This document shows, piece by piece, positions 8,481 through 16,543 of a DNA stretch of 54,678 nucleotides (positions are counted from its first letter, which is position 1; the number at the start of each line of letters is the position of its first letter). Origin of the DNA: Desulfobacterales bacterium (lineage in GTDB: Bacteria > Desulfobacterota > UBA8473); NCBI GenBank assembly GCA_016209225.1, contig JACQWO010000042.1, forward strand, positions 1 through 54,678, read 5' to 3'. The notes under the pieces were generated by a model. It was given only the letters and a program-made list of their open reading frames with translations. It was not told the origin of the DNA and made no database searches. A program made the position numbers and the translations under genes.

Positions 8481-9410
8481 ATGGGAATCAACCGGCGAGA
8501 CTTTATAAAACAACTGGCAGGAATTGGAGGCGTTGCATTATTAGGGAAAGATGTGAATGTCTGGGCGGGTGAGCCTGCTACCAGTCTCCATGACTCCTTT
8601 GGGGTCATTGTTGACACAACCTTATGTGTTGGCTGTCGAAGTTGTGAAAAGGCTTGTAATCAGATAAACCAGGATCTGCCACGGAAAGCTCCTCAATCCT
8701 ACAAGGACAATTCGGTATTCGAGAAGAGAAGAAGAATGGCTGCCGATTCTTACACCGTGGTGAATCGCTACAACAATCCAGAGGATTCAGACAAACCAGT
8801 TTACGTAAAATTCCAGTGCATGCACTGTACTGACCCCGCTTGTGTGTCTGCTTGTATCGTTGGTGCCCTGACAAAAGAGTCGAATGGTGCAATACGGTAC
8901 GACCCTTGGAAATGTATCGGATGCCGTTATTGCATGGCCGCATGTCCTTTTCAGGTTCCTGCCTATGAATACAACAATGCCATGACACCTCAGGTCAGAA
9001 AATGCACTTTCTGTTTTGAACAGAGGACATCAAAGGGTAAAGCACCTGCATGTGTTCAGGCCTGCCCTATGGAGGTTATGACTTTCGGGAAGAGAAGAGA
9101 ATTGATCAAAATCGCTAAGAGGCGAATTGAAAAACATCCTGATCGATATATTCCTCATTTATATGGGGAACACGAATTGGGAGGAACTTCATGGATGTAT
9201 CTGTCAAGCCTTCCCTTTGAGAAAATTGATTTTCCAAAGTTAGGGTATGTATCACCTCCCAGTTATACTGAGCCTATACAACACACCATTTTTAAGCATT
9301 TCATCCCCCCATTGACTCTATTTGCTGTACTCGGTGGCCTCATGTGGTTCTTAAAACCCAAAGGGGTAAAATCAGAATCGGTTTTGGAGGAGGAAAATTC
9401 AGAGAAATGA
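8481..9410 (+). CDS. Tat-exported four-cluster ferredoxin subunit (HmcB/DsrO-like)
   Basis: A 309-residue periplasmic Fe-S subunit. The N-terminus has a twin-Arg signal (NRRDFIKQLAGIGGVALLG). Four cluster-binding blocks follow: CVGCRSCEKACN, CMHCTDPACVSAC, CIGCRYCMAACPF and CTFC...CVQACP, the arrangement of DmsB/DsrO/HmcB proteins. Residues about 270-292 form a C-terminal hydrophobic segment, so it is probably membrane-anchored as HmcB is thought to be. It should relay electrons between the multihaem cytochrome upstream and the NrfD-like quinone-site subunit downstream. Its stop overlaps the ATG of the next gene (ATGA), a sign of translational coupling. The start is the first ATG of the Tat signal; its ribosome site is weak. 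Confidence 0.9.
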   Translation: MGINRRDFIKQLAGIGGVALLGKDVNVWAGEPATSLHDSFGVIVDTTLCVGCRSCEKACNQINQDLPRKAPQSYKDNSVFEKRRRMAADSYTVVNRYNNPEDSDKPVYVKFQCMHCTDPACVSACIVGALTKESNGAIRYDPWKCIGCRYCMAACPFQVPAYEYNNAMTPQVRKCTFCFEQRTSKGKAPACVQACPMEVMTFGKRRELIKIAKRRIEKHPDRYIPHLYGEHELGGTSWMYLSSLPFEKIDFPKLGYVSPPSYTEPIQHTIFKHFIPPLTLFAVLGGLMWFLKPKGVKSESVLEEENSEK

Positions 9411-10627
9411 GTTCCCATGAAAATGCTGCTCCTGTAAAAATACGATTTTTTACTACCGGCGTAAAGGTTCTTATTGCCTTTATGATTACCGGCTTGAGTT
9501 TTGGCCTGTACAGAATGGTATTTGGTTTGGGGTCTGCTACAAATTTAACGGATCAGTATCCATGGGGGCTGTGGATTGGAGTGGACGTAGCAAGCGGGGT
9601 GGCCCTGGCAGCAGGAGGTTTCACAACCGCTTTCTTGGCCCATATCTTCCACAGGGAACATTTCCACGCTATTGTCAGACCAGCCCTCCTCACAGCGATG
9701 TTGGGGTATACTTTTGTCGGGATTGGGTTAATGTTTGACCTTGGAAGGTGGTATAATATATGGCATCCTATGCTTCCTATGATGTGGCAAGGGAATTCAG
9801 TTTTGTTCGAAGTCGGTATGTGTGTAATGGTATACCTGACCGTGTTGTATATCGAATTTCTACCCGTTGTGACCGAGCGCTTTATCGGGCAAGTAAACCT
9901 TCCTGGGATGCTCTCTTTCTTTAATGAACCTATAGACAGGCTTCTCAGCTTCTTAGATAACATCCTGGGGAAAGTCATGTTTGTTTTTGTGATTGCGGGT
10001 GTGGTTCTCTCCTGTCTCCATCAGTCGTCTTTGGGAACATTGATGGTAATTAGTCCTTACAAGATGCATCCATTGTATTGGTCTCTTCTGTCTCCATTGT
10101 TTTTTCTTGCCTCCGCGATTGCTGTTGGATATCCCATGGTGATATTTGAGTCTATGATTGCATCGAAGTCGTTTGGACATAAATCAGAAATGCATATTTT
10201 GACCCCGCTGGCTAAGTTCATCCCCTATTTATTGGGCATCTATATTGTGTTGAAAATTGGAGATATGATTTACAGAGGCACCTACGTGTACCTCTTCGAA
10301 GGGTCGATACAGTCCCGGATGTTCTGGCTTGAATTCGGTATTCTAACGGTGCTTCCTTTCCTCATGCTACTGTCCTCGCGAGTTCGAAGTTCTGCTGGCT
10401 GGTTGTTTTCTGCTGCCACTATGTATATTTTGGGAGTCTTGTTGAATCGATGTGCGGTCTTTTTTGTCGCATATCAACCCCCTTTTGCTGAAAAGGCCTA
10501 CTTCCCTACTATAGGCGAGCTTGCCCTCACTATAGGACTCATTGCAACACTTATGCTTGTGTATCGGGCCATTGTCTCCATCCTTCCAGTCATACCTGCC
10601 CCTGAAAAAGAGGCTGTTCGGGAGTAA
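9407..10627 (+). CDS. NrfD/PsrC-family membrane subunit (HmcC/DsrP-like)
   Basis: A 406-residue polytopic membrane protein with about ten hydrophobic helices, typical of NrfD-like quinol-interacting subunits (YPWGLWIGVDVASGVALAAGG is the family's front signature). HmcC and DsrP are the equivalents in related complexes. It should handle menaquinone on the periplasmic-facing side together with the ferredoxin before it. The ATG at 9407 overlaps the preceding stop and sits behind a GGAGGAGG stretch at 9386; the open frame continues upstream inside the ferredoxin gene, but that part has no family similarity. Last of the core redox subunits in the operon. Confidence 0.9.
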   Translation: MSSHENAAPVKIRFFTTGVKVLIAFMITGLSFGLYRMVFGLGSATNLTDQYPWGLWIGVDVASGVALAAGGFTTAFLAHIFHREHFHAIVRPALLTAMLGYTFVGIGLMFDLGRWYNIWHPMLPMMWQGNSVLFEVGMCVMVYLTVLYIEFLPVVTERFIGQVNLPGMLSFFNEPIDRLLSFLDNILGKVMFVFVIAGVVLSCLHQSSLGTLMVISPYKMHPLYWSLLSPLFFLASAIAVGYPMVIFESMIASKSFGHKSEMHILTPLAKFIPYLLGIYIVLKIGDMIYRGTYVYLFEGSIQSRMFWLEFGILTVLPFLMLLSSRVRSSAGWLFSAATMYILGVLLNRCAVFFVAYQPPFAEKAYFPTIGELALTIGLIATLMLVYRAIVSILPVIPAPEKEAVRE

Positions 10628-10703
10628 TCATTTCTGGGCATAAGGATAAAACAGTAGATGCGGTAAGGTAATTAGAAGATTCGAGGAATGGAGGAAAAAG
10701 AAG

Positions 10704-11060
10704 ATGACAAAGATCGCCATTATTGGGTGCAAGCGGATTCAAGATCAGTTATGTGTAGCGTGCGAGAAATGTCTCAAAGCTATCAGCAAAAAGGAAGGAG
10801 AGTTTTCCAGGTATGCGGATGGTATCGAGCTGGTAGCCCTTGGAAACTGTGGAGACTGTCCTGGGCTTATTATTCCAAAAATAAAATTGATGAAGGAAAT
10901 CGGTGATAGCCTGGAGCGAGATTTTGATGTCATTCATCTGGGGACCTGTATAGTGAAGGCAGTGAAGACGGCCCACTGTCCTCTTGATTTTGAGCAGGTT
11001 GCCATGCTGGTGAAGGAGAATTTCGGAAAAGACGTTGTAGTGGGAACCCACCCCTATTAA
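10704..11060 (+). CDS. CGGC-domain putative metal-binding protein
   Basis: A 118-residue soluble protein that looks like the CGGC-domain family (PF08821), small Cys-rich proteins of unknown function thought to bind metal. Visible Cys are in IGCKRIQD, CVACEKC, GNCGDCPG (the family motif in the variant CGDC), LGTCIVKA and AHCP. It starts at an ATG behind AGGAAAAAGAAG, 77 bp after the NrfD-like gene and on the same strand, so it is probably the last gene of the redox operon. It could assist cluster assembly or act as a redox sensor for the complex; that is only inference from context. Confidence 0.75.
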   Translation: MTKIAIIGCKRIQDQLCVACEKCLKAISKKEGEFSRYADGIELVALGNCGDCPGLIIPKIKLMKEIGDSLERDFDVIHLGTCIVKAVKTAHCPLDFEQVAMLVKENFGKDVVVGTHPY

Positions 11061-11204
11061 ACTGTCTTCGGCATTCTCTCTCCTTCATTCACATAGCAGC
11101 GAAGCGGAGCTAAGTTCTATATTCAAGGGATTACTTGTTTTTAGTCTTGACATCTCAAAATGAAGTGTTTATTATGTTGTTAAAGTAGTTACTTGGGGGA
11201 TCAT

Positions 11205-11468
11205 ATGGGTATAATAACTGCCAAGGAGTTGAAGCAAAAGACTGGAGAGGTTATAAAGAAGGTCAGATCAGGTGAACAATTGACTATTACATACAGGGGA
11301 AGACCTGTGGCTATCATTGCTCCACCAGAGGTGGAAGAGAGGAAAGCCTTAGAGAAATTGAGGCCATTTAAGGAGGCATGGAAGGATATTGAGGAAACTC
11401 TCCAGAAGACAAGACCTAAATTTAAAGGATGGCAGGAGGCCATTGAGTGGGTACGAGACAAAACTTAG
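11205..11468 (+). CDS. Phd/YefM-family antitoxin
   Basis: An 87-residue protein with the Phd/YefM-type N-terminus (GIITAKELKQKTGEVIKKVRSGE, then ITYRGRPVAIIAPP), which forms the DNA-binding dimer, and a charged C-terminal tail that would wrap the toxin. GGGGGA four bases before ATG 11205 sets the start; the open frame runs 12 bp further to a TTG. It overlaps the PIN toxin gene by 22 bp, the usual coupled arrangement. It is expected to repress its own promoter just upstream. It stands between the redox operon and the receiver gene and appears functionally unrelated to both. Confidence 0.88.
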   Translation: MGIITAKELKQKTGEVIKKVRSGEQLTITYRGRPVAIIAPPEVEERKALEKLRPFKEAWKDIEETLQKTRPKFKGWQEAIEWVRDKT

Positions 11469-11920
11469 TTTTGATTGATACAAACATCTTTGTGATCGAC
11501 CTCCGTTACAAAAGAGATATTTATTACCAGAATAATCTTACATTTCTCGCTTACATAGCAAAAAAGAGAGTCGGCTTTACCACTATTGTCAATCTATTAG
11601 AGCTTTGCGGAATTCTCTCATTTAATCTCAGCGAAAAACAATTGACCGAGTTATGGTTCTACTTTCAAGATAGATACCAGGTTACCGTTCTACCTGTCCC
11701 CAATCTTGAGACTCACTTTCCAAAGGTAAGCATTAAGGTGATCTTTGATTTACTTAAAAAAAGAACCTCCCTGGGTGATGCCTTGATGATGTCAGTTGCA
11801 CAAGAACATCTATCCTTCGTTTCAACAATGGTTACCTGGGATAAGGCCCACTTTAAGGATATTTTCCCTGGTAGTATCATGACCCCTGAGGGATTTTTAC
11901 GATGTTTCAATAGTGGATAA
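11447..11920 (+). CDS. VapC-type PIN-domain toxin
   Basis: A 157-residue PIN-domain ribonuclease. The acidic active-site set is visible: Asp in LVLIDTNIFV, Glu in NLLELCG, Asp in SLGDALMMS and Asp in TWDKAHF. The GTG start at 11447 lies inside the antitoxin gene behind an AGGAGG at seven bases; a TTG at 11471 is the alternative. VapC toxins cleave tRNA or rRNA; the target here cannot be told. It pairs with the antitoxin at 11205 and looks intact. Confidence 0.87.
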   Translation: MGTRQNLVLIDTNIFVIDLRYKRDIYYQNNLTFLAYIAKKRVGFTTIVNLLELCGILSFNLSEKQLTELWFYFQDRYQVTVLPVPNLETHFPKVSIKVIFDLLKKRTSLGDALMMSVAQEHLSFVSTMVTWDKAHFKDIFPGSIMTPEGFLRCFNSG

Positions 11921-11970
11921 CGATTCTACTAAAAATTGCGAATCGGAAAAATAATTAGAAGGAGGACACA

Positions 11971-12360
11971 ATGGGCAAGAAGATAATGGTTATAGATGAT
12001 GAGCCTGATGTAATTACCTATCTGACTACTCTCTTGGAAGAAAATGGTTATCAGACTGATTCTGCTAAGGATGGAGTAGACGGGCTAAAGAAAATAAAAG
12101 AGAATAGACCAGATCTCGTCTGTCTGGACATATTGATGCCTGAAAAATCCGGCATAGGTCTGTACAGAGAGCTCAGGAAGGATGAGGGATTGAAGGGGAT
12201 CCCCGTGATCATTGTAACAGGCTTTAGAGGGGATGAGCATCCTCTTATGGACTTCAAGGAATTCCTTTACAAACGCTCTGTGCCAGGGCCTGAGGGCTAC
12301 CTGGAAAAACCAATCGACAGACAGAAATTTCTCGATATCATTGAGAAGAACTTGGGCTGA
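11971..12360 (+). CDS. Single-domain response regulator
   Basis: A 129-residue CheY/Spo0F-like receiver: VIDDEPD acidic pair, phospho-Asp in LVCLDILMP, Thr in IIVTGF and Lys in YLEKP. AAGGAGG precedes the ATG. There is no output domain, so it must work in a phosphorelay or by protein contact. The Thr-to-Lys stretch is 30 residues, about eight longer than CheY, as in the receivers at 1-370 and (less so) 23303. No kinase is adjacent; the nearest candidates are the kinases at 464 and 23888, so it may be shared. It ends just before a terminator facing the second HdrD-like module. Confidence 0.92.
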   Translation: MGKKIMVIDDEPDVITYLTTLLEENGYQTDSAKDGVDGLKKIKENRPDLVCLDILMPEKSGIGLYRELRKDEGLKGIPVIIVTGFRGDEHPLMDFKEFLYKRSVPGPEGYLEKPIDRQKFLDIIEKNLG

Positions 12361-12406
12361 GGAGCAGGCGTAGTTCCCAGGATGGCAGTAGACCCGCAAA
12401 CATCAT

Positions 12407-12460
12407 ACAGGCTGTTGTCCAAACAAGAAAGGAAAGTTTGGAGCAACAGCCTGTTCTTTT
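12407..12460. terminator. Strong hairpin terminator between convergent genes
   Basis: ACAGGCTGTTGTCCAAAC pairs with GTTTGGAGCAACAGCCTGT across an 11-base loop, followed by TTCTTTT. It lies between the receiver (plus) and the DsrK-like gene (minus), which converge, so it may serve both. The sequence is related to hairpins at 37121 and 52706. Confidence 0.8.
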
Positions 12461-12517
12461 ATTCAGCCCCCCGTCCTTTTCGTTGAAGAGAAACGATCTG
12501 GAGGGTAACGGTCCCGG

Positions 12518-14128
12518 CTACATTTCAGGCCATTCGATGTAAGGTTCTTTTATGTCAACCATGGCATTGACTATAAATTCAACTAACCCCGTGTATGATA
12601 TGCCGCATTTTTCCCATGCATTATAATGGTTTAATATCTCCCTGATAGCGCCCTTGCAGTTGGAGCATGGTGCACAGACCATCTTATTGATACTTGGGTC
12701 TATGACATCCTGAAAGGCATCAAGAATCTGTTTAAATTTCATCCTTCCTGATATTCTTGTTCTCCAGTCGGGGAAGTTCATGGAAGGCATAATGGCAAAG
12801 CCACTCCCCCCTCCGCAGCAGTAATTCTTAACACCATGGGGCTCCATCTCCCTGAACTGTGGGCAGATCTTACGGATAACTCTTCTCTGAGGTTCCACTA
12901 CACCCATAAGTCGGGTCACATTACATGGGTCATGCAGTGTAACAGGAAAATCGTTTTTCTTTGGGTCGAGATTTAGTTTTCCATTGCAAACAATATCTTC
13001 CAGTAGCGTGTAAGAGCTCTCTCGCGGTATATTAATTTCACCAGTTATGATACGGTCTGCGATAACAGAAATAGCCTTATGGGCATGACCGCATTCTCCT
13101 ATAACTATCTTCTTTACCCCCAGTTTCTTGGCAATCTGGGCATGTCTTACCGCCACTCTGGCAAACTGGACATCATCATACCATAAGCCGTAATTGACGG
13201 CATCATACCCTAACAGATCGCTGGAGAGTGTCCAGTTTAGTCCTGCCGCCTCGAATATAATGGCAAAAGCCATTGGGTTTTCCGGCCACGACAGGAATTC
13301 ACCGGCATTATGGATAAGGAGTATATCCGCCCCTTCCTTATCCATGGGGAACTTTATGTCCAGTCCCGTTCTATCCTTGATGTCATCTTCCAGAAACTCT
13401 ATGGTGTCTTTTAATGCCACCGGCATCAAACCCGTACTTGATCCAGCCTTCAAATGCTTCATTGATCCTAATGTATGAATTTCGACAGGGGCAATACCCA
13501 TTTCCTGGCTAAAAAGCTTTCGGAGTTCATGGGTTATCAAACCGTTGTCAACACCAATGGGGCAAGTCTGGGCACATCTCCTGCAAAGAGTACACCTGTA
13601 CGCCAATTCAGCTAACCTTGCAACTGTCGTCCAGTTGAGATCTATGTCGTTGCCGCTGAATTTTGCAAAGGTCTTTCCACCTTTTTTGATATATTTATTA
13701 ACGATCGCCCGAAGGACCTCAGATCGATAGGTGGGCCTGTATATCTCTTGCTTCCCGCTTCCTGTGTAGATAGGACATGCCTCGTTGCAGGTCTGACATT
13801 TGGCACAGTACTCAAGAGATAGGGATAGGGGCTGTAAAAACGTCCAGTTATTTTCCTTTGTGAGCAGCTTTTCAAGGCCTGACAAAAACTTCCTGACGAG
13901 TTCATCCTCTTCTCCTTTTGTTTCGGGTTTGGGTATACTAATGGCCAATACCCCGTCAAGGGATGCCTCATATCTCTTCTTCTGATCTTCCGTAAGTTGC
14001 TTAAAATCAGGATCAGAATCTGCCTTATCATAAGGGTATGGCAGCCTCATAAAGTCTGCCGGGTTGAGTTTAACCATCTGATCCGATGGTTTGCCAATAT
14101 CTTTGAGCCTTATTTTTCCTGCCTTCAT
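12518..14128 (-). CDS. DsrK-like HdrD-family Fe-S protein
   Basis: A 536-residue cytoplasmic protein of DsrK size. It has two [4Fe-4S] motifs (CAKCQTCNEACPI near residue 110; CTLCRRCAQTCPIG near 180) and one complete CCG domain (DPCN, NYCCGGGSG, APCSNC) for a noncubane cluster; GECGHAH marks the degenerate first CCG half. The ATG follows directly on the stop of the NarI-like gene at 14129, so the two are translationally coupled and form a DsrMK-like pair without the periplasmic subunits J, O and P. It probably passes electrons between menaquinone and a cytoplasmic disulfide or Fe-S carrier. Sequence features put it closest to DsrK of the three HdrD-like proteins here, but no dsrAB or dsrC is in the window to confirm this. 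Confidence 0.85.
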   Translation of the reverse strand: MKAGKIRLKDIGKPSDQMVKLNPADFMRLPYPYDKADSDPDFKQLTEDQKKRYEASLDGVLAISIPKPETKGEEDELVRKFLSGLEKLLTKENNWTFLQPLSLSLEYCAKCQTCNEACPIYTGSGKQEIYRPTYRSEVLRAIVNKYIKKGGKTFAKFSGNDIDLNWTTVARLAELAYRCTLCRRCAQTCPIGVDNGLITHELRKLFSQEMGIAPVEIHTLGSMKHLKAGSSTGLMPVALKDTIEFLEDDIKDRTGLDIKFPMDKEGADILLIHNAGEFLSWPENPMAFAIIFEAAGLNWTLSSDLLGYDAVNYGLWYDDVQFARVAVRHAQIAKKLGVKKIVIGECGHAHKAISVIADRIITGEINIPRESSYTLLEDIVCNGKLNLDPKKNDFPVTLHDPCNVTRLMGVVEPQRRVIRKICPQFREMEPHGVKNYCCGGGSGFAIMPSMNFPDWRTRISGRMKFKQILDAFQDVIDPSINKMVCAPCSNCKGAIREILNHYNAWEKCGISYTGLVEFIVNAMVDIKEPYIEWPEM

Positions 14129-15028
14129 CTATTCAACCTCCTCTGTAGCGGTCTCAGCCCATGTTTTTCCTGGCTTCATATGAGGTGCTGACCAGCTTTG
14201 CTTGACGTTCAAGAGTTTGTTCACTTTTGCCTCAATGGCGCTTCCCCTTGTATTTATCCTGTCATCCCAACGCACTTCGTGCCACGTAAAGTACTTGCCA
14301 ATGAAGTGAGTCATGTGGGTGAAGGGCAGATACATGATAAAAAGGGAGAGGAGTATTATATGCGCTACCAGACTTGAGCCACCAACAACCACAGGGCTGA
14401 ATGTTATCAAACCTCTCATGTAATCCCTGGAGACGGTTAACGCTGAGTCATACGAAAACCATGCTATCAGCCCGGTTAGGAAAATGGCCAGAATGAACAC
14501 CAGATTGAAGTAATCTATTGGTGCTGCAAAGGCTCTAAGGTCTTTATCGAAGGTTCTTCTTAGGAGTAAGCCAATGGCACCTATTGTACCCAGTATAAGG
14601 CCAATGGCACCAAAAATAATTGCCAGGGACTGGAGTAAGACAGGTATGGCACTTTGGGGCGATAAACCCGCAATGTTCACTATAGCACCAATAAAGAGCA
14701 ATCCGAGACAACCGATTACCATGTAAATCCCAAAATGAAAGGGGAATGATGCATACCAGAGCTTTCTGTTATCATGATACAGCGCCCGCACAAAAAGAAT
14801 CTCCGGTATCATGAATTTAACTTGACTTAAACTTGATCTTTTAATGGGTTTTTCCCACCAGTTCAATTCTTCGAAATAAGAGCCCCCATATTCACGCCCC
14901 TTTTCATGGGGGACAGGATAAAGCTCCCATCTCACATGCAACGGCATCCTTAAGTACTTTATGATCTTTCCCAAAACAACCACGATGAAAACAGCTAAAC
15001 CCAAATAAGACAGCATCAGTAACAACAT
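14129..15028 (-). CDS. DsrM-like NarI-family membrane cytochrome b
   Basis: A 299-residue membrane protein with about six hydrophobic segments: one at the N-terminus (residues 1-22) and five between about 90 and 245. It has candidate haem-ligand His in FPFHFGIYM, VAHIILL and FTHMTHFIG. The extra N-terminal loop (WELYPVPHEKG...) is typical of long DsrM/HdrE-type versions and absent from the two shorter NarI-like proteins at 4634 and 19903. AGGAGG stands before the ATG. It should oxidise or reduce menaquinone and exchange electrons with the coupled DsrK-like partner. Upstream (15029-15187) no GG-N10-GC promoter was found on this strand. Confidence 0.85.
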   Translation of the reverse strand: MLLLMLSYLGLAVFIVVVLGKIIKYLRMPLHVRWELYPVPHEKGREYGGSYFEELNWWEKPIKRSSLSQVKFMIPEILFVRALYHDNRKLWYASFPFHFGIYMVIGCLGLLFIGAIVNIAGLSPQSAIPVLLQSLAIIFGAIGLILGTIGAIGLLLRRTFDKDLRAFAAPIDYFNLVFILAIFLTGLIAWFSYDSALTVSRDYMRGLITFSPVVVGGSSLVAHIILLSLFIMYLPFTHMTHFIGKYFTWHEVRWDDRINTRGSAIEAKVNKLLNVKQSWSAPHMKPGKTWAETATEEVE

Positions 15029-15187
15029 TCTTTTACCTCCTATTATTAAATAAAGTATTTAGTTTGTCTTGAAAAATTCCCTTTTCCGCTCTCTGGTGCA
15101 GATTTTTTGACCCATCCAGGACTTGCTCCAGGCATTTTCAGGATGAACTATTTTCCCTGGACATGCCAAGAACAGATCAGGGTTTAG

Positions 15188-16261
15188 TCATTTTTTTTCT
15201 ATCTTCGGAGGAGGGAGAGATGCTGAGGCAGAACGAATGGCTGAGTCCCATCCCATCCGCTTCATCTTCCTCCATAATGTGGTGCGATTGATTCCCAATT
15301 CCTCTGCCGCTTTTTTGCGATTCCAGTCATTACGGCGGAGGGCTTCAAGAATAACATCTTTCTCAACCTCTCCCATAGTCCTCCCATTAATTTGGGGGGT
15401 GACCACCTTGGAGCCCGCTCTTTGAACAACTCTGGCAGGAAAATCACCGAGACAAATCCTTTTTCCTTTAGCAAGAATATGGGCATGTTGAATGATATTC
15501 TCAAGTTCCTTTATGTTCCCCGGGTATAAATACATTTGAAGAACCTGAAGGGCATCTAAATCAATATCGTTAATTACTTTTTCACCTTTCTGATTCAAAC
15601 GTTGTATATTTTGATAAGCCAAAAAAAGTATATCTTCTTTCCTTTCCCTGAGGGGAGGAAGTCGAATCTGAAAGACATTTAGCCAGTAATACAAGTTCTC
15701 CTTGAACATTCCCTCCCTGACACGATTTTCTAAATCTATTCCCGTAGTCGTGATGAGTCGGATATCTAGGAGTTCGGGTATCTCAGCACCCAAAGGTTCA
15801 TACTCCCCGTCTTCAAAAGCCCTAAAAAGCATAATCTGAAGGCTCTGAGGAAGGCAATCTATCTCGTCCAAAAAAAGAGAGCCTCCATTTGCCTTTTCAA
15901 TCCACCCGATACTATCTTCTTTAATATTATGATGGCTATTAACACGGCAACCAAATAGCTCGAATGCCAACGCCTCTTCTGAAAATGCGCTACAACTGAT
16001 CTTGGCCATAGGATATCTATGCCGTTTGCTCAGTTTATGAATAGTTACAGCGATAAGTTCCTTTCCTACGCCACTCTCTCCCTGGATGAGAACAGGTGCA
16101 TCGCTCTCGGCAAGATCAGGAAGGATGGATAATATCTTCTTTATTCTCTTGTCCTTACCCAGTCTTTTTGCCAACTCAAAAGAAACTGAAGATTCGGGTA
16201 GGTCCTCCAGCATATTCTCAGGACTAACCTGGCTTTTGATTTTAGAATTCCGGGATGACAT
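15188..16261 (-). CDS. Sigma-54-type AAA+ regulator lacking the GAFTGA loop
   Basis: A 357-residue protein with an AAA+ domain at about 25-265 and a C-terminal Fis-type HTH (RKKAAEELGINRTTLWRKMKRMG). Walker A (GESGVGKE) and Walker B (GGSLFLDEID) are intact. Where paralogues have FGYxKGAFTDA, this protein has FGCRVNSHHNIKEDS, so the loop that contacts sigma-54 is lost. It has no PAS or other sensor domain, unlike its two neighbours. Family members without GAFTGA (such as TyrR and Rhodobacter NtrC) act on sigma-70 promoters; this one may do that or modulate the neighbouring activators by mixed oligomers. A good sigma-54 promoter lies at 16335-16350. It is next to the DsrMK-like pair, the likely target. 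Frame and domains are clear; function is inferred. Confidence 0.87.
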   Translation of the reverse strand: MSSRNSKIKSQVSPENMLEDLPESSVSFELAKRLGKDKRIKKILSILPDLAESDAPVLIQGESGVGKELIAVTIHKLSKRHRYPMAKISCSAFSEEALAFELFGCRVNSHHNIKEDSIGWIEKANGGSLFLDEIDCLPQSLQIMLFRAFEDGEYEPLGAEIPELLDIRLITTTGIDLENRVREGMFKENLYYWLNVFQIRLPPLRERKEDILFLAYQNIQRLNQKGEKVINDIDLDALQVLQMYLYPGNIKELENIIQHAHILAKGKRICLGDFPARVVQRAGSKVVTPQINGRTMGEVEKDVILEALRRNDWNRKKAAEELGINRTTLWRKMKRMGWDSAIRSASASLPPPKIEKK

Positions 16262-16334
16262 GAGGATTACACCTTAAATAAAACCTTCAATAAATACGCT
16301 ACAAAACGGAATATAACAGAGTTATTGTATAATT

Positions 16335-16350
16335 AGCAAGTAATATACCA
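16335..16350 (-). promoter_or_regulatory. Sigma-54 (-24/-12) promoter of the AAA+ regulator gene
   Basis: On the minus strand the sequence reads TGGTATATTACTTGCT: GG and GC are ten bases apart, with TTGCT at -12 and TGGTAT at -24, a good match to TGGCAC-N5-TTGCW. Transcription would begin about 60 bp before the ATG at 16261. A GTTGCAAC palindrome lies about 100 bp upstream. Confidence 0.65.
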
Positions 16351-16437
16351 ATTATGGAATTAAACCTTAACTACTTAATTTTATTGGAGATTAATAAATG
16401 TAAGTGATTATAATGGGGAGACTGCGAGGGAATAAAT

Positions 16438-16447
16438 GTTGCAACAA
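16438..16447. promoter_or_regulatory. Possible upstream activator site (TGTTGCAACA)
   Basis: A perfect ten-base palindrome about 90-100 bp upstream of the sigma-54 promoter at 16335. Its GTTGCA core is shared with the paired sites at 19611 and 19721 before the other sigma-54 promoter. It is a candidate binding site for one of the Fis-type HTH activators encoded alongside. Confidence 0.45.
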
Positions 16448-16543
16448 ATATAAACTATTTATTGTATCATGTTGAATTAACTAGGCATACTTAATTAGCA
16501 ACTATATGAAACAAAAAGGTTCATCCTGTTCAACAATTCTGGA

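Noticed and set aside
11205-11920. The toxin-antitoxin pair as part of the redox system
   Set aside because: It has its own promoter region and typical autonomous VapBC-type layout; its position between modules is most simply explained by insertion.
15029-15187. Sigma-54 promoter before the DsrMK-like pair
   Set aside because: The best candidate has GG and GC 11 bases apart on the coding strand instead of ten, and the flanking bases do not fit.
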